Assembly: GCA_021234155.1 (NCBI GenBank)
Contig: JAJEKV010000057.1
Span: forward strand, 8,584,108-8,648,107
Source: Isoetes taiwanensis
Lineage: Eukaryota; Streptophyta; Lycopodiopsida; Isoetales; Isoetaceae
Direction: 5' to 3'
Length of the DNA: 64,000 nt
Shown: positions 55,907-64,000 of the stretch, piece after piece
How positions within the stretch are numbered: the first letter of the stretch is position 1
Layout: every line of letters starts with the position of its first letter
Program-made: the position numbers and the translations under genes
Notes under the pieces: model-generated
What the model was told of the DNA's origin: nothing
Database searches by the model: none
Seen by the model: only the letters and a program-made list of their open reading frames with translations

Positions 55907-57947
55907 TCTTATATTATAATGTTGTGTAATGGACCGCACCCTAAATCGGACGGTCGAGGATTTGATTGACCAATGGTGGAGATGATGTGTGCGTGTCTTC
56001 AACTAAAATTTCATCTTGACTATGGCTTCAATATGAAAGGGAAAAGGAAAAAGGAAAAGGAAAAGGGAAAAGGGAAAAGGGAAAAGGGGAAGGGGAAGGG
56101 GAAGGGAAAAGGAAAAACGATGAAAGGGAAAAGGGAAACGGAAAAGGGGAAGGGAAAAGGAAAAACGATGAAAAGGGAAAAAGGGAAAAGGAAAACGATG
56201 AAAGGGAAAGGGAAAAGGAAAAAGGGAAGGAAAAAGGAAAAAATGAAAGGGAAAAGGGAAAGCGGAAAAGGAAAAGGGGGCGGGAAAAGGAAAAACGATG
56301 AAAGGGAAAAGGGAAACGGAAAAGGGGAAGGGAAAAGGAAAAATGATGAAAGGGAAAAGGGAAAAGGGAAAAGGGAAAAAGGAAAAGGGGAAAAGGAAAA
56401 GGGGAAGGGGAAAAGGAAAAAGCGATGAAAGGGAAAAAGGAAAAAGGAAAAGGGAAAAGGTAAAAGGGAAAAGAAAAAAGGAAAAGGGGAAGGGAAAAAG
56501 AAAAAACGATGAAAGGGAAAAAGGGAAAAGGGAAAAGGAAAAGGGGAAGGGAAAAGAAAAACGATATGAAAGGGAAAAGGGAAAAGAAGAGGGAAGGGAA
56601 AAGGAAAAGCGATGAAAGGGAAAAAGGGAAAAGGGAAAAAAAGAAGGGGAGGAAAAAGGAAAAACGCGATGAAAGGGAAAAGGGAAAAGGGAAAAGGGAA
56701 AAGGGAAAGGGAAAAGGAATAAAAGAAAGGTAAGAGGAAAAGGAAAGAGAAGGAGAAAAGGAAAATGGAAAGATAAAAGAAAATAGAAAAAGGAATAGAA
56801 TAGGCGAGGGAAAGGGAGCGGAAAAAAGAGCAATCTTGAGAAGGGTGAGAAAAAGGTGAGAAAAAGGAGAAAAAAGGTAAGGGGAAAATAAAAAAAAGGT
56901 TGCAAAGTCTATGGGAAAAAGAAAAGTAAAAAAAAGGAAAAGAGAGGGGAAAAGGGAAAAAAAGAGAACTTGGGAAAAGGGAGCGAGAAAAAAAAAAAAA
57001 GGAAAAGGGCGTGAAAAAAAGGGAAAAGAGAAAGGGTGAAGAAAGAGAAAAGGAAAGCAAAAAGAGCATTGAGAAAAGGGAGAGGGAAAGGATGGAAAAA
57101 ATGAGGAAAAAGGTGGGGAAAGTAGAATAGACAAAGGGTAGGGAGCAAGGAATAGGAAGAGGAAAAGAGGGAAGGAGAAAAGGGGCCTTGCGAAAAAAAA
57201 AGGGAAGAGGGAAAAAGGGTGAGGAAATAGAAAAAAGAAAGGGAAAAAAAGAGTATAGAAAAAGGGAAAAAAAAAAAAAAAAAGAAATGATAAAAGTGAA
57301 AGGGGAAAAAGGGGGAAGAGGATGGGGAAAGAAGGAAAAAGAATTTTACATAAAAAGGTTGAGAAAAGGGAATGGAAAGAGGCATATGAAAGCGAAAGGA
57401 GCGGAAAGGGAAAATGTAAAGGAAGGGAAAGAGAAAAGGAAAGGGAAAAAGGGAACATCATAAAAAGCAAATGGGTTGGGAAAGTATGAAAAGGGAATGA
57501 AAAGTTGAAAGGAAAAGGGAAGCGGAAAAAGGAGAAGGGAAAGCAAAAAAGAGCATGAGGAAAAAGGGAGAGAAATGGGAAAAGAGATGGGGAAAAGGGC
57601 ACGTGATCAAGAGGAAGAGGGTGGGGAAAGGAAAAAAAGGGCACATGAAAAAGGTAAGCAAAAAGAGAGCGAAAAAATGCATGAGAAAGCGGGAAATAGA
57701 AAAGGAAAAGGAAAAGGAAGAGGAAGGGGGAAAAGGAAAGGAAAGAGAGTAGTGGAAAAATGGGAAGAGCGGGGAAAGATAAAAAGGAAGGGAAAAAGCT
57801 GATAAGAAAAAGAGAAAGAAAAAAAGGGGAAGGGGAAAGAGAAGGCAAAGGGAGTGAGAAGGGGGTTAGAAGAAAAAAGGGAGAATAAAAAAGAAAGAAA
57901 TTAAAGGTTCCTAATTTATGCCCAGCAAGGCTGGGTACCATTACTAG
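55907..57947 (+). mobile_element. Helitron, 2.0 kb, homopurine body
   Basis: The 5' end TCTTATATTATAATGTTGTG follows A55906. The 3' end is a hairpin (GCCCAGCAAGGCTGGG), a spacer and CTAG (57944-57947), then T57948. Between about 56034 and 57890 the plus strand is almost pure A/G. It is the cleanest complete copy of this Helitron family in the window. Confidence 0.9.
56034..57895. repeat. Homopurine tract (GGGAAAA-type), 1.9 kb
   Basis: A/G on the plus strand, with 'cgatgaaaggg' interruptions every 50-70 bp in the first 700 bp giving a higher-order period. Long open frames of Lys/Gly/Glu or Phe/Pro/Ser are composition artefacts. Confidence 0.93.
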
Positions 57948-58200
57948 TTTCTTAGATGAGTTTGCTTCATGTTTAAGAGATGCCAATATGGAACAAGAAG
58001 TATGTTCCATTTATCCTGGGAAATGAAGTAGTACATACCAATACATGAGATGTTGCAAAAAAATTGCTGAAATGATGAGCTTACTTTATATTTAAGAGAT
58101 GCCAATATGGAACAAGAAGTATGTTCCGTTTATGCTAGGAAATGAAGAAGTAAATACCAATAGATGAGAGATGTTGCAAAAAAATTGCTGAAATGAAATG
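57948..58200. repeat. Tandem duplication, period ~122 bp
   Basis: 'taagagatgccaatatgg...aagaagtatgttcc...ttgcaaaaaaattgctgaaatga' occurs at about 57973-58075 and 58093-58200 with a few differences. It lies in the 3' part of the 4.7 kb Helitron. The rest of that part, to 59064, has no supported gene. Confidence 0.8.
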
Positions 58201-59093
58201 AAATATTATTGGAGAGTACTACACTTAGAATACCAGAATATACAACTTTGACTTTTCTATAGTTATTCTCATGCTTTATTGTTGAACAAGCAAATTTTTT
58301 TAACCACCTTTGCATGCAAGTAGCAATAAGGCCTCTATGATATTGTACTCATTCTTAGACATTTGCATGCAAGTGCATCAAGTGTGTCAAATATTGTACT
58401 TATTCTTAGATTTCAAGTCTTTTGTAGTTATACAACAAAATATATACTTTCACAACCTTTTCTTGAATGCTAATGAGATATTAACTTTTGTCAGAAAACA
58501 AACAAACTTATTAATGATGCCAACACAATGACATGAATTTATTAATGATGCCCACACAATGACAGAAATTTGAATACTATGGTTTTGAAGGTAGTTTATT
58601 GATAGTAATTAATTCATGACACCTAAGTTATTTGGGATCAATTGCGAGAATATGAACCAAAGCTATTTTGGAAGTACTTAGAACAATATGAGTTGTTCTG
58701 GAGGCACCAAACAACAAATATTGGGTTTGCAACACGGTGACGTCAAAGAGGCAGATGAAGAGATTGCAACATACATGGATCCATTTGAGTAAGTTCATTG
58801 GCAGGTTCTGGGTTAAAGTTACAGACATACTCAGGCTTATCATTTATAGGTTCATGACACTGAACCCAAATATTGCCTTTACATTATTTATTCTAATGTG
58901 AAGACAAGAGAAAATAATAATGTAAAGGGAAGAGAATTGTAGGCATGCCAGCATTGAAACTGCATCAAGGTCTCTATGATATAAAATACTATACAAATTT
59001 TGAAGCCCAAATTGCATATCATTAATGCCATATGAATCCATGTTGAACCCAATAACTGCCTCATAGCCCAGCAACACTGGGCACCATTACTAG

Positions 59094-59106
59094 TTATAAT
59101 ATAAGA
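59094..59106 (-). mobile_element. 5' tip of the outer Helitron, detached by nesting
   Basis: The bases 'ttataatataaga' complete the 5' end (TCTTATATTATAA on the minus strand) of the element at 51041-54398. Flanking T59107. Confidence 0.7.
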
Positions 59107-59477
59107 TGGTTTAGTTTTCAGGTTATTTTTTTGGAAAGCGGTGGCGATGGCGGTGGAGCAGTCGGGTGGCAATGGCACTGGAGCAGCTTTGGAGAAAGGG
59201 ATGAATGGGCATGAAAGGCCGAAAGGGCCTAAAGGGCGGTTTTTTGTTTTCTGTATACAGGAATGACCTTTTGGTCAACATTCCTGGCATGGAAACCCGA
59301 GGCGGCAGCGGAACTGACATTATCTGAGAATGTTGACAAAATCGTCATTATAACGTGGAACATTTCTTGGCGTGTCATCTTGCGTGGTAGGCAAAAAAAT
59401 CTCTCTGAGGCAAAATTCCTTTCCTTACCTCCTTTTGGCGTCGAAACCCCGGACCTTAGGACCTTTTAGGTGGCCTT

Positions 59478-59722
59478 GGCGCTCGAGGGTCTACAAGCAT
59501 CTTCTTGCGATTTTTTCTTTCGGCGCCATCGTTTGTTGCAGTCCGAACCTTTTTTGTGGAGAATCTGGAGTTTTGTCGAAAATCTTGGAGTTTTTTTTGC
59601 CTTTTCGTGGCGCGCCGAAGGCGCTCGAGGTCTGCTGCTGGCGCCATTGTTTTTGTTCCATTCCGAACACTTTTTGTGGAGAATCTTGGAGTTTTTGTCA
59701 AAAATCTTGGAGTTTTTTTTGC
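59478..59722. repeat. Direct repeat upstream of the recombinase gene
   Basis: Two ~110-bp copies ('ggcgctcgagg...ggcgccat..tttg...ccgaac..tttttgtggagaatc..ggagttttgtc.aaaatcttggagttttttttgc') at about 59478-59600 and 59616-59722. They probably lie in the promoter or 5' untranslated part of the next gene. Confidence 0.75.
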
Positions 59723-59849
59723 TCAGGTTCGTCTGCTTGGTCTTTTGCTTGCTTTTATTCTATTCTGGCCGCTAAATTTTGGTATTGACTCACTTGTTTC
59801 TAAATCTTGGAAATGAAATGTGTTTCAGGCGTTGGAAGATCGTGTTTCA

Positions 59850-60069
59850 GGCCAAAGATTGGTGAGAAGACAAGTTTTACGGCACATTCAGGCCTTACAA
59901 GGTAAAACTTCTGTTTTATTTTAGATGTTAGGTTTCTTATTCTGTTCTTTTATTCTGTTCTGTTCTTTTATTCTGTTCTTTCATTCTGTTTTTTTATTCT
60001 GTATTCTTTATTCTGTTCTTTTATTCTGTTTGTAATAAGTTTCTTACTCGTTTTCTTTTGTTACACAGG
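59850..60069 (+). other. Likely 5'-UTR exon and intron of the recombinase gene
   Basis: A candidate exon ends CTTACAAG|GTAAAAC at 59901. A T-rich intron with (ttctgttcttta)n text follows and ends TTACACAG at 60068. The splice pattern fits a leader intron before the coding exon. No ORF is assigned. Confidence 0.4.
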
Positions 60070-60099
60070 GTGAAGATTAGACATTGTAGAGGTTGGATC

Positions 60100-61421
60100 A
60101 TGGGATTCCCTCTATTTTTTCTTGTCAATGCATTATGTTTTATGATTGGAGATCCTGAGAATGCTACCTGGAGGCTTGCAGGCATGGATTCGACTCCAAG
60201 CTTTGATCTTCACATCTCCCAAGCTGCTGCCAGTTCTGAAATTGCTGTTTTAAGTGATGTAACTAACCTGCAGGATGAAGATGTTAGCTTTGAAAATGAG
60301 TTTTCTGATGATGCAATTACAAAATACCTTCAAGAAGCAGAATCTAATGGGCATTTAAGTGTAGTAGTTCCATGTGAAAGCGAGAAAGAGAATTCTGAGA
60401 AACAGCCAACAGTTCCCTTTTTGGAAATTGATAAAGATTTGCTGCAAGAAGTTCGTAGTGGCGGCATTAGCAAGTCTGAAGCAAAAATCCAGTGGGCGAG
60501 GAGGCGGTTTGACTGTTGGAGGGTTCATATGAAAATTCCTGTTGAAAAGAAAGTTGAGGAGCTTGATTTGAAGGAGTTTTGCAGCATGTTGAAGCTATTT
60601 ATGCTTCAAGTTGTGAAGCTAGATGGATCAATGTACCCCCCTGAAACGTAAGTCGTTTATTTTTGTTTACATTCTTTTATTTAGTTTACATTCTAGTTTA
60701 CATTCTAGTTTACATTCTAGTCTTTTATTTAGTTTACATTCTTTTATTACGTCTTACATTCTTTCTTGCAGGCTTCAAGACCTGTTTAGAAGATTTGGAA
60801 AGAGTGGAAAGAGTGGACGGACGACACTAGTTTCCATGTTGTCACGAGCTGGTGTACCAATTAATATTGGTATGAAGGTTACTGGACATCGCAGTGTAGA
60901 GGCTTTTCAAAGGTAATTGAATGTACAATTTTTTTTGGCTTGTTTTCTTATTTGTGTAGTTTCCCTAATTAGTTGCATATTCTGCTATATTCAGGTATGA
61001 TAAAACTGCAGATTTGCAAGTGAAGGCTGCAATGGAGATAGCTGGGAAGCCGTTCGATGAAACTGGATCTAGAAGAATGTTTGAAGCAGTTTATAAGGAC
61101 GAGCTTAATGCGTATGATAAAGGGCAGTTTGGCAAAGATGTTGAAGCTCCACATGGTAATTCTGTATCTTCTGCATCAGCTTCATTAATTTCTGCTCCAG
61201 TATCAGGTTCTACATCAATTGTAGATGCTGTCAAGCAAGTTCAGGTAGCTACTATCGATGTTGCAGGGCCTTTAATATCAGATGGAGATCTGCGGAAAGA
61301 AATTGAAGATGATACATTTTTAAATGATCATTGGGATGATCTGGAGAAGGTGGTGGCAGCGCATCGTTTTAGTGGTGTCATAGGCAAAACATTCCATAAT
61401 TGTGTCTTCAATTTCAAGTGA
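60100..61421 (+). CDS. Tyrosine-recombinase (Crypton-type)-related gene, core deleted
   Basis: Three coding exons: 60100-60647, 60772-60912 and 60995-61421, with GTAAGT/TTGCAG and GTAATT/TTCAG introns whose phases match, giving 371 residues. Residues ~95-183 include EVRSGGISKSEAKIQWARRR and KLDGSMYPPET, the DNA-binding SAM-like domain seen in Crypton/KCTD1- or ZMYM-related tyrosine recombinases. Residues 184-231 give GKSGRTTLVSMLSRAGVP and VTGHRSVEAFQRY. R199, H222 and Y231 have the R...H(9)Y spacing of the catalytic C-terminus; the usual first His of HxxR is Lys196. The tail (232-371) has no recognised fold. The ~150 residues between, with the first catalytic Arg and the beta-hairpin Lys, are absent although reading frame and splicing are intact. 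The start at 60100 is the first ATG of the spliced exon; 60184 (MDSTPSF) is a good alternative. Confidence 0.75.
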
Positions 61422-61797
61422 TATGTGTTTTCTGAATTTCATATGCTGAACATGACCATGTAACTCTTTAACTGAGATAATGAATATCTGATTTTGTTTC
61501 CAGCATTAAATGATAAAATTTGAATCTGTTTCAAGATTTAGTTATGCTTTGAATGTGTTTGAAGCTTTGAATGTAAGTAGAATCAGGAATGTGAGCTTTG
61601 AATGTAAGTAGATTCGGGAATGTAAGTAGAAAATCAGAATGCAAGTAAAATCAGAATGCAACTAAATTTACCTCACATCCTGGAAATGAAACTCGCCACG
61701 TGTCATCACCAGATTGGAACCCAGGGCAGGATGACACGTAAGTGTTGTTTACGTTTAGTTAAAGAGGTTCCCGGTTGACTTCCAACTGGCGATTCCT
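61422..61797. other. 3' flank of the recombinase gene
   Basis: AT-rich with a short repeat 'gctttgaatgtaagtaga' (61563-61615). It may contain the 3' UTR; no polyadenylation signal is certain. Confidence 0.4.
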
Positions 61798-62220
61798 TTG
61801 ATGTTTCGGCTTCTCCCACAGATAATGCCAGATTATCTAGCAAAGAAATGGCACCTTCTGAGGAATTTTGAGCCTTTTTCTGTGTTTGGTGCGACTTCTT
61901 GCTGTGCTTTTGTTCAAGCTTTGTGGAAGTTCCTACGGCAGGAGGATTTAATGCCCTTGGCTTGGAAATGTGTTAAATGGGTATCTTGTTGTTGTATTTG
62001 TTGTAGCAGGGTATTAGTTTGGCAGCAGCCAATTGATTGCGTCATTGACTCGAATTTATATTCATACATCTTTCCTTCAAAAGGAAATAGCAAGAGAACT
62101 GGAAATAGTATCTGCAAAAGATTAATTTTTGTTGTCAGTTTGCAGAATGCCAATGACATATTTAAGCTGCTTGCTTGGTTCTTCTCTTATGATTCTTCTC
62201 TTATGTTCCGCCCAAAATAG
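61798..62220 (+). other. 140-codon open frame, doubtful gene
   Basis: Begins MMFRLLPQIMPDYLAKKWHL and contains Cys-rich stretches (CVKWVSCCCICCSRV). It has no recognised domain. Part of it overlaps the direct repeat at 62049-62176, and its second copy (62461-62579) is not open in the same way, so selection on coding is unlikely. Confidence 0.2.
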
Positions 62221-62580
62221 GTCACATCTGGGATAGTTTTGTTTTGCCCAGATTAATGTGGAGGGATTCTCTATTTGCTGCTGAACTATCCGATATAGTG
62301 CCAAAAACAAAACCTTGAAGTTCTAGCTAGCCAAACAGGTATTTGTCACCTCCCTAGATATAATCTTTATACATTTTAAAGCGGAGTAAAATAATAGAAC
62401 TATAATGTTCTTTTCGTACTATGCTTCAAGATATTAGCTAAATGTAAATATTAGGTTGTTTTCATACATCTTTCCTTCAAAAGGAAATAGCAAGAGAACT
62501 GAAAATAGTATCTGCAAAAGATTAATTTCTGTTGTGAGTGTGCAGAATGCCAATGAAATATTTAAGCTGCTTGCTTGGTG
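62049..62580. repeat. Direct repeat, ~120 bp copies 412 bp apart
   Basis: 'tcatacatctttccttcaaaaggaaatagcaagagaactg...gcagaatgccaatga' through 'catatttaagctgcttgcttgg' occurs at about 62061-62176 and 62463-62580 with about six differences. The palindromic 'ttccttcaaaaggaa' is inside each copy. Confidence 0.85.
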
Positions 62581-62731
62581 ATTTTGGATAGGTATGGATT
62601 GCTGCTTGGTGTTCAGCAGGCTTGCATGCACAACACAGTTGTCGGAAAGGAAAGGAGTGCTTCTTGATTTGAACATTTAGGGTCGTTCACATGTTTGTTT
62701 GGAAGTGTTGTGGTTCTGCCTAGTCTTGGCA

Positions 62732-63032
62732 GGGGGTTCAAGGATCAAAGCATGGAGGTGGGGGACACTTTTTGTGTCAGCGACACATGGTGCTTAGGGG
62801 GTGCTTTCCGGAGCTATTTTCTTTGTATTTTTAAAAAATATTTTTCTTTTATTTTTTTGATATTTTTCCTTGAAACGCATTCATATTACGCCTTGGAATA
62901 CAAAATTTCAGCTTCATCGGAGTTATAGAAAAAAAGATAAAAATAAGTAAAATTTCCCACATTAGGTGCTTAGGGGGTGCTTGGCTGGCGCAAAAATGCC
63001 CCCCAGCTCCATGCTTTGACCCTCAAATCCCC
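62732..63032. mobile_element. MITE-like element with ~50-bp inverted repeats
   Basis: The left arm (62732-62781, 'ttcaaggatcaaagcatgga..tggggg') is the inverse of the right arm (62985-63032, 'gccccccagctccatgctttgaccctcaaa') with several mismatches. The ~200-bp centre is AT-rich with 'gtgcttagggggtgctt' on both inner edges. Exact ends and target duplication were not resolved. No coding capacity. Confidence 0.6.
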
Positions 63033-64000
63033 TTAAAAACTGTTTTGTGAGACGATTATATGTTGACCTGTATATTGACTTATTGCAAAGGTTAAACAAT
63101 CTTATGCTGAGGTGGAAAATGGGATTTGGCCCCATCACCGATTTGGTGGACGGTGTAGAATTCATAGGAAGGAATATGTGTGAGAATATTATGTAAATCA
63201 ATGGTCCAAAACAAGCGATAAAGGGAAAACAAGCGATATAAGTTATCAACTCTAAGAGCTATAATCTTATTAAATTTTTGAAGTGTCTATAAGTCACGTT
63301 GATCTCAACGTTCATGAAAGAAGATTCGACACAGAATCCCAAGACAAATATAGAATTAGCATAGTTTAACTAAACTCATATATAAGCTTTCTAAGGGCAA
63401 CAAATGATGCACTTCATACATTCCACTTATATCTACATAATAAAGAATTTTATCAATTTAAATATGGCGAATAACCATGTATTCTTTATATTTATAGGTG
63501 GTTGCCAGTACACAAAATTGAAGATTTTAAGCATAGTAGCTTCTAAAGCTTAAACCCATAGCATGCAAATTATTTTTGGAGTCTCAGCTATTTTATTTTA
63601 CAAAACATCTTTAGTAACAATAATTTTCTGACATCCATACATCCTGTTCTATTGGAACATTTAGAAGAACCTGAAGTTCGTCAATGTCAGCTTCATACTT
63701 TCTGCCGCATTTATTGGTGATCTCCAAGGCGCTCATGTCATTGCCATTGCAGTACAAAAGAATTGATGCAGGCAACAAGGCTTGCAGGTAACAAGGCTAC
63801 GTAGAAGGTTCCTTGATTTTTGAAGCAAGTATTACTTCAGGGCAAATGTCCTGCAAGACATCTGCGCAGGTTGGATAAAGTTGTGTAGTGAGCATAGTTA
63901 GAATGCAGCTACAATTGGTGCTGGAGAGACAGTTCCAGCCGCAATGATGGGTTACATGCCTGCTTCAAAATCCGTTATTGGAGTTTTTTATCAAGTAAAA
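63033..64000. other. No feature recognised
   Basis: AT-rich sequence with only short frames. I see no repeat shared with the rest of the window and no gene. Confidence 0.5.

Larger units (their letters stand above)
54399..59093 (+). mobile_element. Helitron, 4.7 kb, nested in another Helitron's 5' tip
   Basis: The 5' end TCCTATATTATAAAATT follows A54398. The 3' end is the hairpin GCCCAG-CAACA-CTGGGC (59065-59081), a short spacer and CTAG (59090-59093), then T59094. Joining the flanks gives 'aataaca|ttataatataaga', precisely the 5' tip of the minus-strand Helitrons elsewhere (for example 3115-3132). It contains another Helitron (55907-57947). No Rep/helicase frame is present. The interval 54870-55860 holds only short frames. 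Confidence 0.85.

Noticed and set aside
59372-59816. Overlapping 100-138 codon frames upstream of the recombinase gene
   Set aside because: They span a direct repeat, exist in three phases at once and lack any domain; this looks like a leader or promoter region.
1-64000. CRISPR arrays, riboswitches, bacterial operons or replication origins
   Set aside because: No regularly spaced short repeats with unique spacers and no prokaryotic gene organisation; all evidence points to a plant nuclear genome.

Overview
The window reads as nuclear DNA of a land plant with a large, repeat-rich genome. The evidence is plant-type nuclear tRNA genes, an L1-type plant LINE, a copia remnant with an initiator-tRNA-Met primer site, captured beta-tubulin and REV3 exons, and spliceosomal GT-AG introns. 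I suspect a non-seed plant such as a fern, because a tyrosine-recombinase (Crypton-type) gene and an RNase-H-like DUF7869-type transposase are unusual for angiosperms; that placement is inference. Hardly any stretch looks like ordinary single-copy genic DNA.

The underlying substrate is a tandem array of roughly 0.8-1.0 kb units. Each unit carries one tRNA-Arg(CCG) gene on the minus strand; ten copies are visible between 11.7 and 44.9 kb, some intact and some decayed. The array has been split by insertions: Helitron-like elements (hairpin plus CTAG 3' ends, TC 5' ends, A|T flanks), two 5'-truncated LINEs (11852-14787 and 45457-48665) and others. Removing the largest Helitron (26958-42412) restores both the interrupted sequence and the normal spacing between tRNA genes.

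Helitrons of the first 20 kb and of 54-59 kb carry 0.4-1.9 kb homopurine/homopyrimidine tracts. The purine strand is always the Helitron sense strand. In two places a plus-strand Helitron has landed within the last 13-16 bp of the 5' tip of a minus-strand Helitron (19251-23189 and 54399-59093). A 2.75 kb tandem duplication (about 4925-7682 and 7683-10436) has one breakpoint inside such a tract.

The most remarkable object is an 8.9 kb DNA transposon at 27364-36258, inside the 15.5 kb Helitron. It has 33-bp terminal inverted repeats and a probable 6-bp target duplication. It carries two divergent, intron-containing genes. The minus-strand gene encodes a ParB-like domain joined to a beta-class N6-adenine/N4-cytosine DNA methyltransferase. 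The plus-strand gene encodes a putative RNase-H-fold transposase. Copies of a CTATGCGCGCATAG palindrome and its variants are scattered through its introns, intergenic spacer and flanks. Both genes carry frameshifts or stops, so this copy is probably dead, but the architecture looks like a mobile element with its own DNA-modification module.

Farther right are a copia remnant (49010-49806), an unrecognised decayed coding region (49870-50786), Helitrons with a captured beta-tubulin exon, a spliced tyrosine-recombinase-like gene (60100-61421) that retains the C-terminal catalytic residues but lacks the middle of the domain, and a MITE-like inverted repeat (62732-63032).
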